Under the pieces are notes generated by a model that did not search any database, was not told the DNA's origin, and saw only the letters and a list, made by a program, of their open reading frames with translations. From Nemertoderma westbladi (lineage: Eukaryota; Xenacoelomorpha; Nemertodermatida; Nemertodermatidae), in NCBI GenBank assembly GCA_032718475.1, contig JAUCBJ010007526.1:44980-108979 (forward strand): DNA of 64,000 bases, read 5' to 3'. The position numbers and the translations under genes are program-made. Shown here in pieces: positions 10,714 through 23,376 of this stretch. Every line of letters starts with the position of its first letter. Position 1 is the first letter of the stretch.

Positions 10714-12684
10714 ATGGAGAAGGGATATAAACATTGGGTAGAGACGGGATATAAATATTGGGTAGAGACGGGATATAAACATTGGGTAGAGACGGGATAT
10801 AAATATTGGGTAGAGACGGGATATAAACATTGGGTAGAGACGGGATATAAATATTGGGTAGAGACGGGATATAAACATTGGGTAGAGACGGGATATAAAC
10901 ATTGGATAGAGACGGGATATAAACATTGGTTAGAGGCGGGATATAAACATTGGGTAGAGACGGGATATAAACATTGGATAGAGACGGGATAAAAACATTG
11001 GGTAGAGACGGGATATAAACATTGGGTAGAGACGGGATATAAACATTGGGTAGAGACGGGATATAATCATTGGGTAGAGACGGGATATAAACATTGGGTA
11101 GAGACGGTATATAAACATTGGGTAGAGACGGGATATAAACATTGGGTAGAGATGGGATATAAACATTGGGTAGAGACGGGATATAAACATTGGATAGAGA
11201 CGGGATAAAATCATTGGGTAGAGACGGGATATAAAAATTGGGTAGAGACGGGCTATAAACTTTGGGTAGAGACGGGATATAAACATTGGGTTGAGACGGG
11301 ATATAAACATTGGATAGAGACGGGATATAAACATTGGGTAGAGACGGGATATAAACATTGGGTAGAGACGGGATATAAACATTGGGTATAGACGGGATAT
11401 AAACATTGGGTTGAGACGGGATATAAACATTGGGTTGAGACGGGATATAAACATTGGGTTGAGACGGGATATAAACATTGGGTAGAGACGGGATATAAAC
11501 AAACATCGGGTAGAGATGGGATATAAACATTGGGTAGAGACGGGATATAAACATTGGGTAGAGACGGGATATAAACATTGGGTAGAGACGGGATATAAAC
11601 ATTGGGTAGAGACGGGATATAAACATGGGTAGAGACGGGATATAAACATGGGTAGAGAAGGGATATAATCATTGGGTAGAGACTGGATATACACATTGGG
11701 TAGAGACGGGATATAAACATTGTATAGAGACGGGATATAAACATTGGGTAGAGACGGGATATAAACATTGGTTAGAGACGGGATATAAACATTGGTAGAG
11801 ACGGGATATAAACATTGGGTAGAGACGGGATATAGATATTGGGTAGAGACGGGATATAAACATTGGGTAGAGACGGGATATAAACAAACATTGGGTAGAG
11901 ACGGGATATAAACATTGGGTAGAGACGGGATATAAACATTGGGTAGAGACGGGATATAAACATTGGGTAGAGACGGGATATAAACATTGGGTAGAGACGG
12001 GATATAAACATGGGTAGAGACGGGATATAAACATTGGGTAGAGACGGGATATAAACATTGGGTAGAGACGGGATATAGATATTGGGTAGAGACGGGATAT
12101 AAACATTGGGTAGAGACGGGATATAAACAAACATTGGGTAGAGACGGGATATAAACATTGGGTAGAGACGGGATATAAACATTGGATAGAGACGGGATAA
12201 AAACATTGGGTAGAGACGGGATATAAACATTGGTTAAAGACGGGATATAAACATTGGGTAGAGACGGGATATAAACATTGGGTAGAGACGGGATATAAAG
12301 ATTGGGTAGAGACTGGATATAAACATTGGTTAGAGACGGGATACAAACATTGGGTAGAGACGGGATATAAACATTGGGTAGAGACGGGATATAAACATTG
12401 GGTAGAGACGGGATATAAATATTGGGTAGAGACGGGAAAAAAACATTGGGTAGAGACGGGATATAAACATGGGTAGAGACGGGATATAAACATTGGGTAG
12501 AGACGGGATATAAATATTGGGTAGAGACGGGAAAAAAACATTGGGCAGAGACGGGATACAAACATTGGGTAGAGACGGGATATAAACATGGGTAGAGAAG
12601 GGATATAAACATTGGGTAGAGACGGGATATAAAATATTTATAATAGACGGGATATAAAATATTTATTAGAGACGGGTTATAAAC
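10714..12684. repeat. 24-bp minisatellite, about 82 copies
   Basis: The consensus unit is GGGTAGAGACGGGATATAAA followed by CATT (24 bp). The period is a multiple of three, so several frames stay open for hundreds of codons (YKHWVETG on +, MFISRLYP / NVYIPSLP / QCLYPVST on -). These frames are artefacts of the repeat. Variants include GATATAGATATT, a 23-bp unit (ACATGGGTAG) and a 28-bp unit with an extra AAAC at about 11496, 11881 and 12124. Two variants (at 11831/12074 and 11881/12124) are both 243 bp apart, showing a duplicated higher-order block. It lies in the TMC intron. Confidence 0.97.
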
Positions 12685-15600
12685 TCACCTTATTTGCCGC
12701 ATTGGGAATTACGTCTTTATAAGTAGGCGAACTGCAGGTAATATCTTGGGTATACCTGCGGCACTACTACTTAGGTAGGCGAACCCCTTTCTGCCTTTCC
12801 GAATCCAAATATTCTATAACCGAGATTTACTTACCTTTTTTTTTATTGGTATCAGTTCTAATAATCATATGTTTTTAAATGAAAGTCTAAGTTTTAAATA
12901 AAACTAACTCAACAAAATGTTTTAGATTATTCTCTAAAATTCAATAACATCACAAACTGATGAATTTAACAACATGGCTTTTACTTAAATAGTTGGTTTG
13001 GTATCCAGGCAGTAGCTAGCTGTAATTGGAACTCCCTACTCCACAATGACTCTTGGCGACTATCGACCCTTTCCGAGGGGACACAGCCTTCGGACTGTTG
13101 GTGGAACCCAACTGTGGCGGAGGGGTCGATATTCGCATCGACGCTCCTACGTTCTACGTACGTAGTCCGGCTGTTATACCATAACACACTCACACAGTAG
13201 GAGCGGCCTCTTTCATTCAACACAATAACTTCCATCTTAAACGTTATAGTACGCTATTATAGGCCTACACTAGGGTCATTAGTTGTCAAATAACAACGTC
13301 TCAAACGCAGTTGAGGTCAAGCGACTACAAAGGCAATCCATGGTATTTAATCACCACGCTACACAATAACCAAAGTGACTCTCTAAGTCCCTAAGTGAAA
13401 ATGAAACTAGTGTAGCCTACCATGATACAATTGAATCAGTAGTACAACTGCAAGACGTACAATACTGTAGGCCTATACTTCTCTATTACAACAAAAAGAC
13501 GAAACATAATAAATAAGATCACTAATCTGGGCCATGTGGCCGCCATGCTGCACATATCTCATCTAACTTTGTATTGCGCTCTACTTTCACTTTCATTCCA
13601 ATGTATTAACATTGTATTCTATATGCATACAGTGATACAGTACTACACATTACGTAACAAGCAAAATAAACAAGGGTAGTAAGTAATCAACAAAAATTGT
13701 ATTTATTGTAATTTTAATTGAGTCTTTGTTGTAGTAAGAATAAGATATATAACTTACCTTTTGTGTCCGTTACGTAATACAACATTACAATTTAAGAAAC
13801 CAAATTGCACAGCAGTATTTAATTGTGACTTTTGATTATTGATGTGTTTCTAACATGACCGACAGCTATAAATCTATAGTTGTGGTTTGTGGTTCCATCC
13901 ATTTGTCTCTTACTGCTATTAAATTTATAAATACTGCTTAGAAATTTGGTTTTTTGTTACCTTTAATTTTTACCAAAGCTGATGCAATTTTCTCTCCGCC
14001 AATTCGTGACAGAAAATACGGGTATCAAATTATTTTAAGATGCCCGTAATAACGGTCACAAGTCAGTGAGTGAAGTTAAATACTCAGAGAACGGGGGGGG
14101 GGGGGGGGGGGCACCTGGTGTGTCTCTAATGCTTAGCATAATCCTACGAAGCCTACAACCAACAAAGGGGGACAACAGGTGACACTGCTGACACAAGCAC
14201 TAATACACAACGCTTCTGAAGACTCCCATATAAAAATATATAGAAGGGAGTCGATGCAATTTGGGCATGATGTTACACGTGAGTGTAAAAATACTTCGCA
14301 TTAAGCGTTAATTGGTACCCTGGCATCAACTACGCAACACACCGCGCAACTATTTATATCTAATTAATGTGCTATAGTGTTATTAATTAATTAACTAACC
14401 GTGTTTATTAATTGGCTTCCGAGCAACAACGATGTCAGAGAAACGTCATTCATTATTCTTCTATCATGTCATCTGCCGCATATTCGAATTAGTCACCGTC
14501 TTTTCTGAATAAACCTTTGATATATTGTTTTTTTGAGGTGGTTTATTGTTCTATACATAGCAAAGCAAAACAGCAACTCATAAGCAACTACTATAAATTA
14601 ACTATTCAGCAGACAGGACCTGCAGGTTGTTTACACTGAAATAAACCTCAATAAATTATTTTTCCGTATATGGGCTGACATTCCTTGATCTCTACGTACT
14701 TTGACCAGGTCAAGTATTCAGTAACTTTTATAGAATCGACTAAATATTAAATTCACTCGGCTCATCCCCCAACGATGATACATATATAGTCTTAAATACA
14801 ACAATAATTGATCGAACATTTATTATCGCGTGTTTGTGTAATAAAGGCACGGCTTTTCCTATTAATTTATTGCATTTCTTCCGTAATGGCAACTTGGCGA
14901 ATATTTTGTCAGAGCAAATACCATCTTAATCAATTGTAGTCTAACAACGCCATTCAAATAAGGGGTGATTTTTACTATTGATAAGCTCCCGAAGAGTTTG
15001 ACCTGATGTAATGCATTAGTACACACACCTACTACACTCCCCATCGCATCCTATGATGGAACACTCCCATCAACCTCACCTTTTAGTTCTCGGAGAAGTT
15101 ACTAAGAACTTAAACGTAGATTGGTGTTTAAATAATTTATAGGTAAAATAATTATTTATAATCGTGAAAAATAAAACTGTCCTTATGAAGGGTCGAACCC
15201 AGAACCTGATTTTGAATTTACGACCTCCGTCAAGAGTATGTACCCCATTTGGTTACTAAGTTACCGTAACTAATGAATAATGTATTATTTGAGTTTGGGA
15301 TTATAAACCAGATGTTGGATTAGACGTTAGAGTCTGAAAGATTTACATTTTTTAACGATCACCAGGAATTCTGTTATCAAACCACCACATTAACATTTTA
15401 TTTAATTCACATCGCACACCACTCGTACTCGTATGTTTCATTATGAACCACGTGCCCATGTGAAGTTTACCAGACTATCTGTTACTGTATTATATTTCAC
15501 TTTGCAGTTTACCCTCATGCTGCCATGTGAAGAATACTAGGTTTTCACTAAAAACCCAGGTTTCAGAAGGGCTGAACTAACCAAATCCATAAACGAATCA

Positions 15601-17229
15601 GTATATTATGTACAAGTTATAAGAGAGAAGTGAGCGCTATAAAATACTTAATACGGAGGAATTTAATATAATACAAATTTGTCATATAAAATTCCAATCA
15701 AAATTTGACTGAAATATAAAGACTTCGTATTCTAACGTAAGTAAATATCTAACTACATGAATTAAATACTACTACTACTGTACCAGTAACCAATATGGTA
15801 TGATTTGTTCCGCGTTCACGGGTTATTAGCACGGCAACAGGAACACAATATGCGTCAGTAATTTGCAATTATAGTCTAGATAATGAATACTATTGCAACA
15901 AAACGATTATTGGCTGCAGTAACTGGCGTAAGAGAATAAACAGACTACTTCCTCCCATAAGGTTGCGCGCTGCATTTATCCCCGTATATGTCGTGTTTCG
16001 GTGAGCTGAGCAGTAACTTACCACGTACTTGCGAGGGGTATGCCTCGCAGAAATAATCTATATACTCCCCCCGTAGAAAGAAAGCTTCAACCTACTACAG
16101 TACTACAGCAGTGCGAAGTCCACGGTCTATATTGCCCACTCTAACAGAGTATATGCCCTAGTATATCTATATACACTTACTTCTTTGGATGTAGGCGAAG
16201 TAACTAACTTAAGCTCTTATAATAATCACCTATTATAATCATAATAATAAGAGTATGGTCCGTGTTAACCGGGGTGGGGGCAATATCCATCGCGAATGTC
16301 ATCCCATTCGCAGCTGTTCCATTCAGTAGTCAGGAGGGAATGATGATTTTGCGTAAACAAGTTTATTACTGTACGAATTTCATTTTCTAAAAATGTAATA
16401 GATAAATCAATTATGATTTCATCATTGTTAACCATTCTCATACGGAATTTTTTTTGAGTTTATATATAGTATTTCCCTATTTGGTTACAATATATTTTGT
16501 AGGACATGAAATGAAGGTAAACCCAGAAACAAAACCGCCCTAAATCAATCGGTCAGCCATTTCCGATGAAGGAAACGTATTGAATGATCTCCACGTCTGT
16601 TCAAACTTCAAACCAGGCGGTACCGGTACTGGTACCATACTGTAACTGTAGTACAATATCGTGAAACATGCTGATAATTCCCCACCTCACATTATGGAAC
16701 ACAGCCCGAATGGTGATCGATCCGATTTTTCAGCAGCACTCTCACAATCCATGTCCAATTAATCGTCATTCACCCAAGTATACCCTTTATTGTACTGTAG
16801 GTACTGTATACCATTTTGATATAACATTCGAAAGACAAAACCCAATAAAAAAAACCAATCTTGTGTTGACATATGTTCCAAAGAAGTGTAAACTAGTCCG
16901 GGTCCTATCGTATTATACTGAAATATGATTTTGTTCAGAAATTGACAAAACAGAAGGCACGTCACGATGGTTGAGCAGCGTGGACTTAGGGGTAATAGGG
17001 TCTATCGGTGTATTAACGTTTCAGCGTTCCGGCCTACTTCACGCGCTGCTTCACGTCAGTAACGCTATCCAGTTAACAGCCACTCTCCCCTGACTCTTTC
17101 CTTCCTATTTAATCCACTTCTCTAGAACAGCAGTCTTAATTTGCTTAACCTACTGTATCTCTAACAGCGGACCTACTGACTTCAAATATGGGTCATATAC
17201 TGTAGTGGAATATTAGTCTTACTGTATTA
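12685..17229. other. intronic sequence, no gene recognised
   Basis: AT-rich DNA with a G-run at about 14093-14111 and a tRNA-like B-box (complement of GGTCGAACCC, near 15187-15205) that may mark an old SINE. The open frames at 12981-13235 and 14862-15044 (-) and 16668-16928 (+) show no domain or splice context that I can support. Confidence 0.5.
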
Positions 17230-18030
17230 GATTGCCGCAAAAATATTCAACCGAATAACGTTGAATTGTATGAGGAATCCTGTAGAAAGACTCTTGTGTG
17301 GGTATCAGAATGGGTTTGTAAAGGTACTGTAGATGTACTTTTGAACCCATTCTGGCTCTTAGGAGGATTATTGAAGAAGTATCTGTCTACAAAGAAAGAA
17401 AGCCCTTCGGCTCTCATATTTGTGGATTTCTGCAATGCTTTCGATTCTGTGTCTCGCCCACGCATGTTCCAAATTGTTTAGGCATTTGGGATTCCCAACA
17501 AAATTTTTAATACATTCAGATAAGTTTATGACCGTTCGATATCCTTCGCCTACCATCCACAAGCTAACCGAGATTTGGAAGAGCTGTGATACATCATACT
17601 CTTTAAAGGTATGCCTTTTCCGTGCATCAGTATATCCTGTGCTGCTCTATGGCATCCCGCAGGTTCTCTAAACACCAGGTCTCTGGATGGTACATCTACA
17701 AGGATGCTGCACAACATTTCCTATTATCCACAAATAAGCAATGAGGTGTTATACAACTATGACAACTATGACCATTGCTAAGACTGAGACCCTTCATCAC
17801 CCTGCAGAGATTTCGCCTGAAAGCTTGCTGGGCACTGTTTACACCGGCAGGGTCCACCTGTACACAAACTTCCTTGTGGTGTGGCAGACTACACTGTTAA
17901 ATATAGGCGTGGTGGACAGCCAACAACTTTCATCAAACGCCTGCTCAACAACAGGACACCGCGGACTTGAGAATAACTGTATGGATGAACTTGGAAAATG
18001 TAGTGCTGACTGTGAGAACTAGGGAGCTAT
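17230..18030 (+). pseudogene. degraded non-LTR retrotransposon (RT remnant)
   Basis: Read on +, frames of this stretch carry fragments of a reverse transcriptase of the same broad type as the copies at 23-28 kb: IFVDFCNAFDSVSRPRM (the VDF-x-x-AFDS palm motif, about 17415-17466), then IWKSCDTSYSLKVCLFRAS and PVLLYGIPQ (about 17570-17660). A C-terminal part with TTGHRGLENNCMDELGKC follows (about 17950-18010). Frameshifts and a deletion remove the catalytic FADD region, so it is dead. The sequence differs clearly from both families at 23-28 kb and may be a third lineage. Confidence 0.75.
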
Positions 18031-19952
18031 GTTGCTGGATGCGCCGGTAGGGGGCGCTATGTTGCTGGGGGCGCCGGCACTGCGCAGAGGGCAAGCCGAT
18101 CACCATCACCCTTTGTAGACCTCTATTGTGATGCTGCATTAAGGCAGAGCAGACCAGTTGTGGTGCAAGGCCTTGCCTTTTTCTTGTTTCTGACTCCGAG
18201 ATGTGTAACAAGTGTCAGCACGCGGGGTTAATTTACGAAAAAGGGTCATAGGCGTAGTGGATAATTCGCCATTTTATTTTAAACAAAATGCCTTTCATAT
18301 CCTCTAGTTGCTTTTTCACACCATACCTTGCCGGTTGCTGCATAATGATACCGATAACAGGTATACAGCAGTAGCATTCTTTGCACACCCGTCATGTTTA
18401 GAAAAATAAATCAATGTATAGGATATGGAGGTAGAATGTCGTCATTTTTAGGGAGATAAGTTGACTTTATTTCACTTGTATCTATTGCAACAGCGGTTAT
18501 AATCCGCTGGTTAAAAAAAAGCCATTTTAAATAAAATTTTATAGCGAAGAGTCATAAGTCTCAATATGAGTTTGCAGATAAAGAATACATTGCCTCTACA
18601 TAATTAGTTAGATCTATGCTGATATATGCGCCAGTAGCAGTCCAATATTTTATTGAGCGTAGAGCGTGCGTTGTCCCCAGCTGGCCACGTATCAGTCGCT
18701 TTAACCGCACTGTCGCCCCTCAATTATCAATTGAATTCTTCCCAGTTGTATAAGTTTATGAACGGCACGTCAGTATACCGTAAATCGATTGTAAAACTTC
18801 TATCGATTTCCCCTCATATTACTTCTTATTGTACAATGGATGTCCTCAGTGGGAGTTAGTTAGAACTCAGTCTCATGGATTTTATGAAAACTATCCACCA
18901 GAAGAAGCCTGAAAGGAAGAAAATTTTAAATATAAATAATGATGATGAGCTGTAATTTAATCCGCATCGGATTGTTAAAATTAGCACAGTAAAATTATTA
19001 ATAAATAAATAAAACATACTTAAAGAAAAGATAGATTAAATAAGGCTGTTAAGATGGACTGCGAGTTTGAAAGCAGGTATGTTTTGTGGAAGCGCAGAGC
19101 AGACCTGAGCGTGTTAAATTCTTGCTGGAGAATTACAGAGCCGACAATGGCAATCATCTTGGGGACGCCAGCAGTTAGCTTTGGAGCATAGCTTGTGATG
19201 GTATCCGTTACTAATATATTGCGCCGCGATACGTCTTCTTTTAGCTGTTAGAAAAGCTAGATTGATATCGTGTACTGAATTGTTATCAATGGCATCTAGT
19301 AACCGCGTCGTTGAAGCAAATTTGCTCAGGCCACACCAGATAATACAATATACCAGACAATATAAATAATTCAGAACATTTTTAATTATATTGAAATGCT
19401 ACAGTAGTTTTACCTTATCGTTTGTTTTCCTTTCGTTTACCTTGGCTGTAATACCGGTATAAATAACTTGGTTTCATTTTCATTATTTATATTTTGAAGA
19501 CCATGTTTTCTTTGATGTCTTGTTATCACGTTTTTGTGGTTGTTCAAAATTCGTAGAAATTATAAAAAAATGCCAAAAAAACGTGACAAAAAAATGCTGC
19601 AAGAATAACGTGGCAACAGAATAACAATTTCAAGAAGGCGGCCAAAAACATGGCAAATGTTACTTTGATTTTAGTGATCAATGAACATTAAAGAAACACC
19701 GTGTGTTAGTGGGTTTTATTTTTTCCTAATATGGCAAGAATGGCACACCCAGAAACAAAACTGTACCATATTCTCAGACAGTTTCTAAGTTGAGCGACGT
19801 TTTCAAGTCCAGCGTCCTTGGGAAGCTTGGGTAGCTACCATTTACAGTATGTTTCACTTCTAGACAGGATATGCACGGCTAGCTTTACGCTGTGGGTTTG
19901 CAGGGTGAAGCTGGGCTTAGGCAATTTATTTATTATTCTTTGTTTTTTTTAG

Positions 19953-20123
19953 ATCGGCGGAGAAAATTAAGAGCGGCATGGCGGAAACGGAATCGTCTTC
20001 GAGTTCGTATATGAATCGAGTGTTCGCGGCGTGGGATTACTGTATCACCGGACGTAAACAACGCCAATCCCTATTCAACGATATTATACATAAACAGCTG
20101 ACGGCCTCTCTAGGGGACCAGAG
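19953..20123 (+). CDS. TMC: TMC channel-like gene, cytoplasmic-loop exon
   Basis: Acceptor (T)8-AG at 19951-19952; donor GTATTA at 20124. Its first base completes the AC|A codon of the exon at 4197-4342, and it ends in phase 2 (AG). The peptide includes MNRVFAAWDYCITGRKQRQS, matching the conserved 'WDYCIT' stretch after TM2 of TMC proteins. The remainder (IIHKQLTASLGDQ) is amphipathic and polar as in the family. Phase agreement on both sides makes the call strong. Confidence 0.93.
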
Positions 20124-20832
20124 GTATTAATTGATTAATTGATTTGATTAAATGATTGATCGATTTGCTGTCCTGCGGCACTAGACGAACATAAACTACA
20201 TAACGTAGGCCTACTGTACACTCGCGGTCTATTCGTGCAGGACGAATCTTAGCAGACTGATTCTACTATTTAACGGTTGCCTAGTCGCCCTCTAGCAGGA
20301 CTCTAGAGAACTTCTGACGTGCTGAGTCTCCCACATACATTATATGTCATAATTGAATGTACCGACAACCGATCAGGGTGTTATACTCTTGTGTTTACCT
20401 TTAAGTTAAATAATAATATAATAATAATATACACACATTATATTTTAGTCTTTTGAAAGACTATGCCGGTATTTACAGTATGTGTAAAGTTTGGTTTAAT
20501 TTCTGTAATTAAACTTTAAAACTTATAAAGTTAGCATAAAATTAGAACAAATTAAGGTTAGCATCATTCATCCCATATATTAAGGGGGGGGGGGGGGGAT
20601 TTATCTCTTATCTTTCAGGGTCCATTAGCAGAAACGTTTAAAGGCTGTATTAATAAAAACGAGAAAGTGCTATTGTTATGTATGACTTCGCTACAGTAGG
20701 TACTGTATTTCAAACAAAATTTAATGGGCATGTATACACCCCCCTCCCCTGTAAGATGGGTTATAATGCTTAACAAATTATTTTATTGTAGGATAGTCGT
20801 TATTTTTACATTAAACGTATTATTTCTTACAG

Positions 20833-20977
20833 ACGACGTGTAATAAGGAAGAATAGGTCCGCCCAGGTCTGGTTCCGCATATATTTTGTAAGGATTGTGA
20901 TTAACATTGTCGTAATTGCATTGCTTGGAATCGGTTTGTGGTTCATTCACCTAACAGTTACTAGGGACTTTGAAGAG
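20833..20977 (+). CDS. TMC: TMC channel-like gene, exon with TM3
   Basis: Acceptor TATTTCTTACAG (ends 20832), donor GTAAGC (20978). The split codon AG|A gives Arg, then a basic stretch RRVIRKNRSAQVWFRIYFVR leads into the membrane segment IVINIVVIALLGIGLWFIHL. It ends in phase 0 after DFEE. Basic residues just before the helix agree with the cytoplasmic side preceding TM3 in TMC proteins. The next coding exon is 17 kb away (38030). That intron holds the LINE nest, an inverted-repeat element and the intronless zinc-finger gene. Confidence 0.92.
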
Positions 20978-21851
20978 GTAAGCATGGTAACGGATGTTCT
21001 CTAGGTTAAATAGACTAAGTAAGAAAACTATAAATCTTGAGATTAAAAAATAAATAAAATTAAAAAATATATAATATCCAAAAATAAACACTCAATAAAT
21101 TAAACGCAATAGATCATAAGATGAGTTGCCATAAGTCTTCAAGAGTTTGAGATATTTCCATGTGGTGTGCGGATAGGACTCAATTTCACAATACCCATAT
21201 GGCTACATTGGTATATGTAGCACGACAAAGAAGGCTCATGGACAGTATAGTACAATTAGTCATACCCAGGCATGTTCGCATGCCTTGTTCAACGCAAAAG
21301 CGTAAACAGCATATGGGCCGCATATATCTCAACTCCACTTTACAGCATAAAGTGCATTGACATTCCAATATTAATATGTGAACAAACATTCAAATATGAA
21401 ACCGTGCAACTTGGTTTGCGTGGGAATAGAACGAATCCAAGTATCATGTCAGATCTGGCATGGAATTGGCAATTTATTCGCCAACTCCTCGAAATCCCGA
21501 TTTGCTACTTTAAAAAATGACGTGATATTTACTTTTTGTGACCCTAGATTGTTGAGATATTGAGAGTCTTTCTCCGTTTCAAGTTACTGCAGTTTATATT
21601 ACTCGCTGTAATGTAACTGCAGTTGTATTGATCTATTGACGTTTATCTTCTGGCATCTATGTTTAGAATATAAGCAATACAGTAGCTAACCTCCTACAGT
21701 ACTGTAGGTCAATAGCGGTCGTTTCTGTTCTCAAGGTACTGTAGTTCGAAATTATAGTACAGATGTCTTGAGGGAGAATGGATATCAGTTGATAATACCA
21801 CTATAACCCAGTGTAATTTTTTATAATACTACCCTAACTACTCCGTTACAT

Positions 21852-22815
21852 AGGTCGAGCGTGCTCGGGCAGTGTGGAATTGAGGACCTTCCTGATCGTC
21901 TCTCACAAGTTCAGTATCCCTTTCGAGTTGATCTACAGTATATTTATAATCTCGAGTGGAAGGGTTTTCTGTGGAAGATCACCCATGGTAGTGAACAGGC
22001 ATTCCTTGGCTTAACGAGCCAAAAAGATTCTCCCATTCATATTTATAATGTCATAGCCGGTCGTGCAAGGGGACGCATAACTTTGTGCTGTTTGCCACAC
22101 AAGTAGGCTACATTTACATTAGATGTGGGAGGCCTACATACAGTATGACCTACCTGTGAAAAATGTATAGGCGGGTCACATGCGTTGCGCAATAGAAGGA
22201 TGTGAACCCGCAGTTATCGTAAAGTGGGGCTTGCCAAGTGTTGGAGAAGTGTGAAAAACGATGAGCTCATCTTTACTTCTCCAGCATCCCACTACATCGT
22301 ACAGTAGTTTACATTTATGTAAGAGTGCTGTAGTTGATAAAGATGGTATTGTAACATAAAGCTCGGCGTTTGTAATTTGTTGTCTCCAGCTAATGTTTAG
22401 GGCTGCCCTTAGTTAGTCTTCTGTACTGTTATGTAACAACCATAATTTCGTTGTTCAAGTAATTTCGTCTGGGTCCAATTCTCAACAAAGCATAATTATA
22501 CACTTTCCACTGGGGCTTGAAAGTACTTGGTCTTCAAGTGATATGGTACAGTAGAAATCTGATTTCCAGTTGGTATCCATATTAGATTGGGCTACCATTC
22601 CTAACTGTCGCTCTGCTAACTTCCATGTGTTTTCTGCTGCTCTCTATCCAAGACCCAAGGTGGAAGATGTAAACGTTCTTCTGTTGATTATTATCAATGG
22701 AGCGTGGTCAGGCTTAGGCTACAGTATATTACAGTAAAATCACTAAAATATAATACAGTACTGTAATATGCAATCCAACATATCAGCCCTTTCCACTTTG
22801 TTCAGCAGATCCACC
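21852..22815 (-). mobile_element. diverged 3' fragment of LINE family A
   Basis: Aligns by eye, with many substitutions, to the 3' part of the element at 23377-25659: GGTCGAGCG..., AAGTTCAGTATCCCTTTC, AAGCTCGGCGTTTG, TTGTTGTCTCCAGCT, CACTTTCCACTG. It is interrupted at 21951-22038 by an 88-bp insert flanked by an 11-bp duplication. No frame is left. Confidence 0.8.
21951..22038. mobile_element. 88-bp miniature element with 11-bp target duplication
   Basis: The insert breaks the LINE-A fragment and is bounded by the direct repeat ATATTTATAAT (21940-21950 and 22039-22049). Its core, CTGTGGAAGATCACCCAT...GAACAGGCATTCCTTGGCTTA, recurs at about 61262-61350. It contains a TTGGCT/AGCCAA stem. No coding capacity and no known family that I recognise. 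Confidence 0.7.
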
Positions 22816-23236
22816 TTAATGATCTACTAAGCGTATTTGAGAGCCAGGGGCCAAATTGGACAAAATCTTTTATTTTTTTTTGGGGGGGGGGGGGGGGGGG
22901 TTGGGTGTATGGCAATTAGGTACTGTATGTCGTGCGCAGCTTACAGTATCTGCACTCAGATCAGGTCCTAGTGTGGCGTCAAATAATTTTTCATATCGAC
23001 ACTGGTACTGTTAGGCTACATAGGGTAGGCCTACCATATTATTGTTTATTCTAATCCATTTTGGAAATATCAATTTAATTATTCGCTGTTCAATAATTTC
23101 CCGACTTCCCCAATCCGACCAGCTTTTACCGACTTCTCAGAATCAATCGTCGTGTTTTTACCGACTTTGCCCAAAATATATACTGTATATATAAACTAGA
23201 TAGGAAAAAAAATTTTTTACATACGATATAACAACA

Positions 23237-23362
23237 AAGGTTATTGTTTTGGTTAGAAAAAGCTGTCTCTATAACTTGCTCGTTTCCCTCAACTGGTAAC
23301 ACGATCGTTTATTGTTTTGTTAGAAAAAGCCATCTCTGTAACTTGCTCCTTTCCCTCACTTG
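23237..23362 (+). repeat. two tandem copies of the dispersed GGTTA...TAACC repeat
   Basis: Copies at about 23237-23290 and 23305-23362, each TTATTGTTTTG(G)TTAGAAAAAG, then CTCT(G/A)TAACTTGCTC(G/C)TTTCCCTCA. They adjoin the 3' tail of the LINE at 23377. Confidence 0.75.
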
Positions 23363-23376
23363 GTAACAACATACTA

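Noticed and set aside
10642-12612. Long minus-strand reading frames (up to 560 codons, MFISRLYP / NVYIPSLP / QCLYPVST)
   Set aside because: They are the 24-bp minisatellite read in different frames; no splice sites, no start context, no unique sequence.
14093-14111. G-run (also C/G-runs near 20583, 22880, 29538, 54930)
   Set aside because: Simple homopolymer runs; length is unreliable and nothing else marks them as functional.
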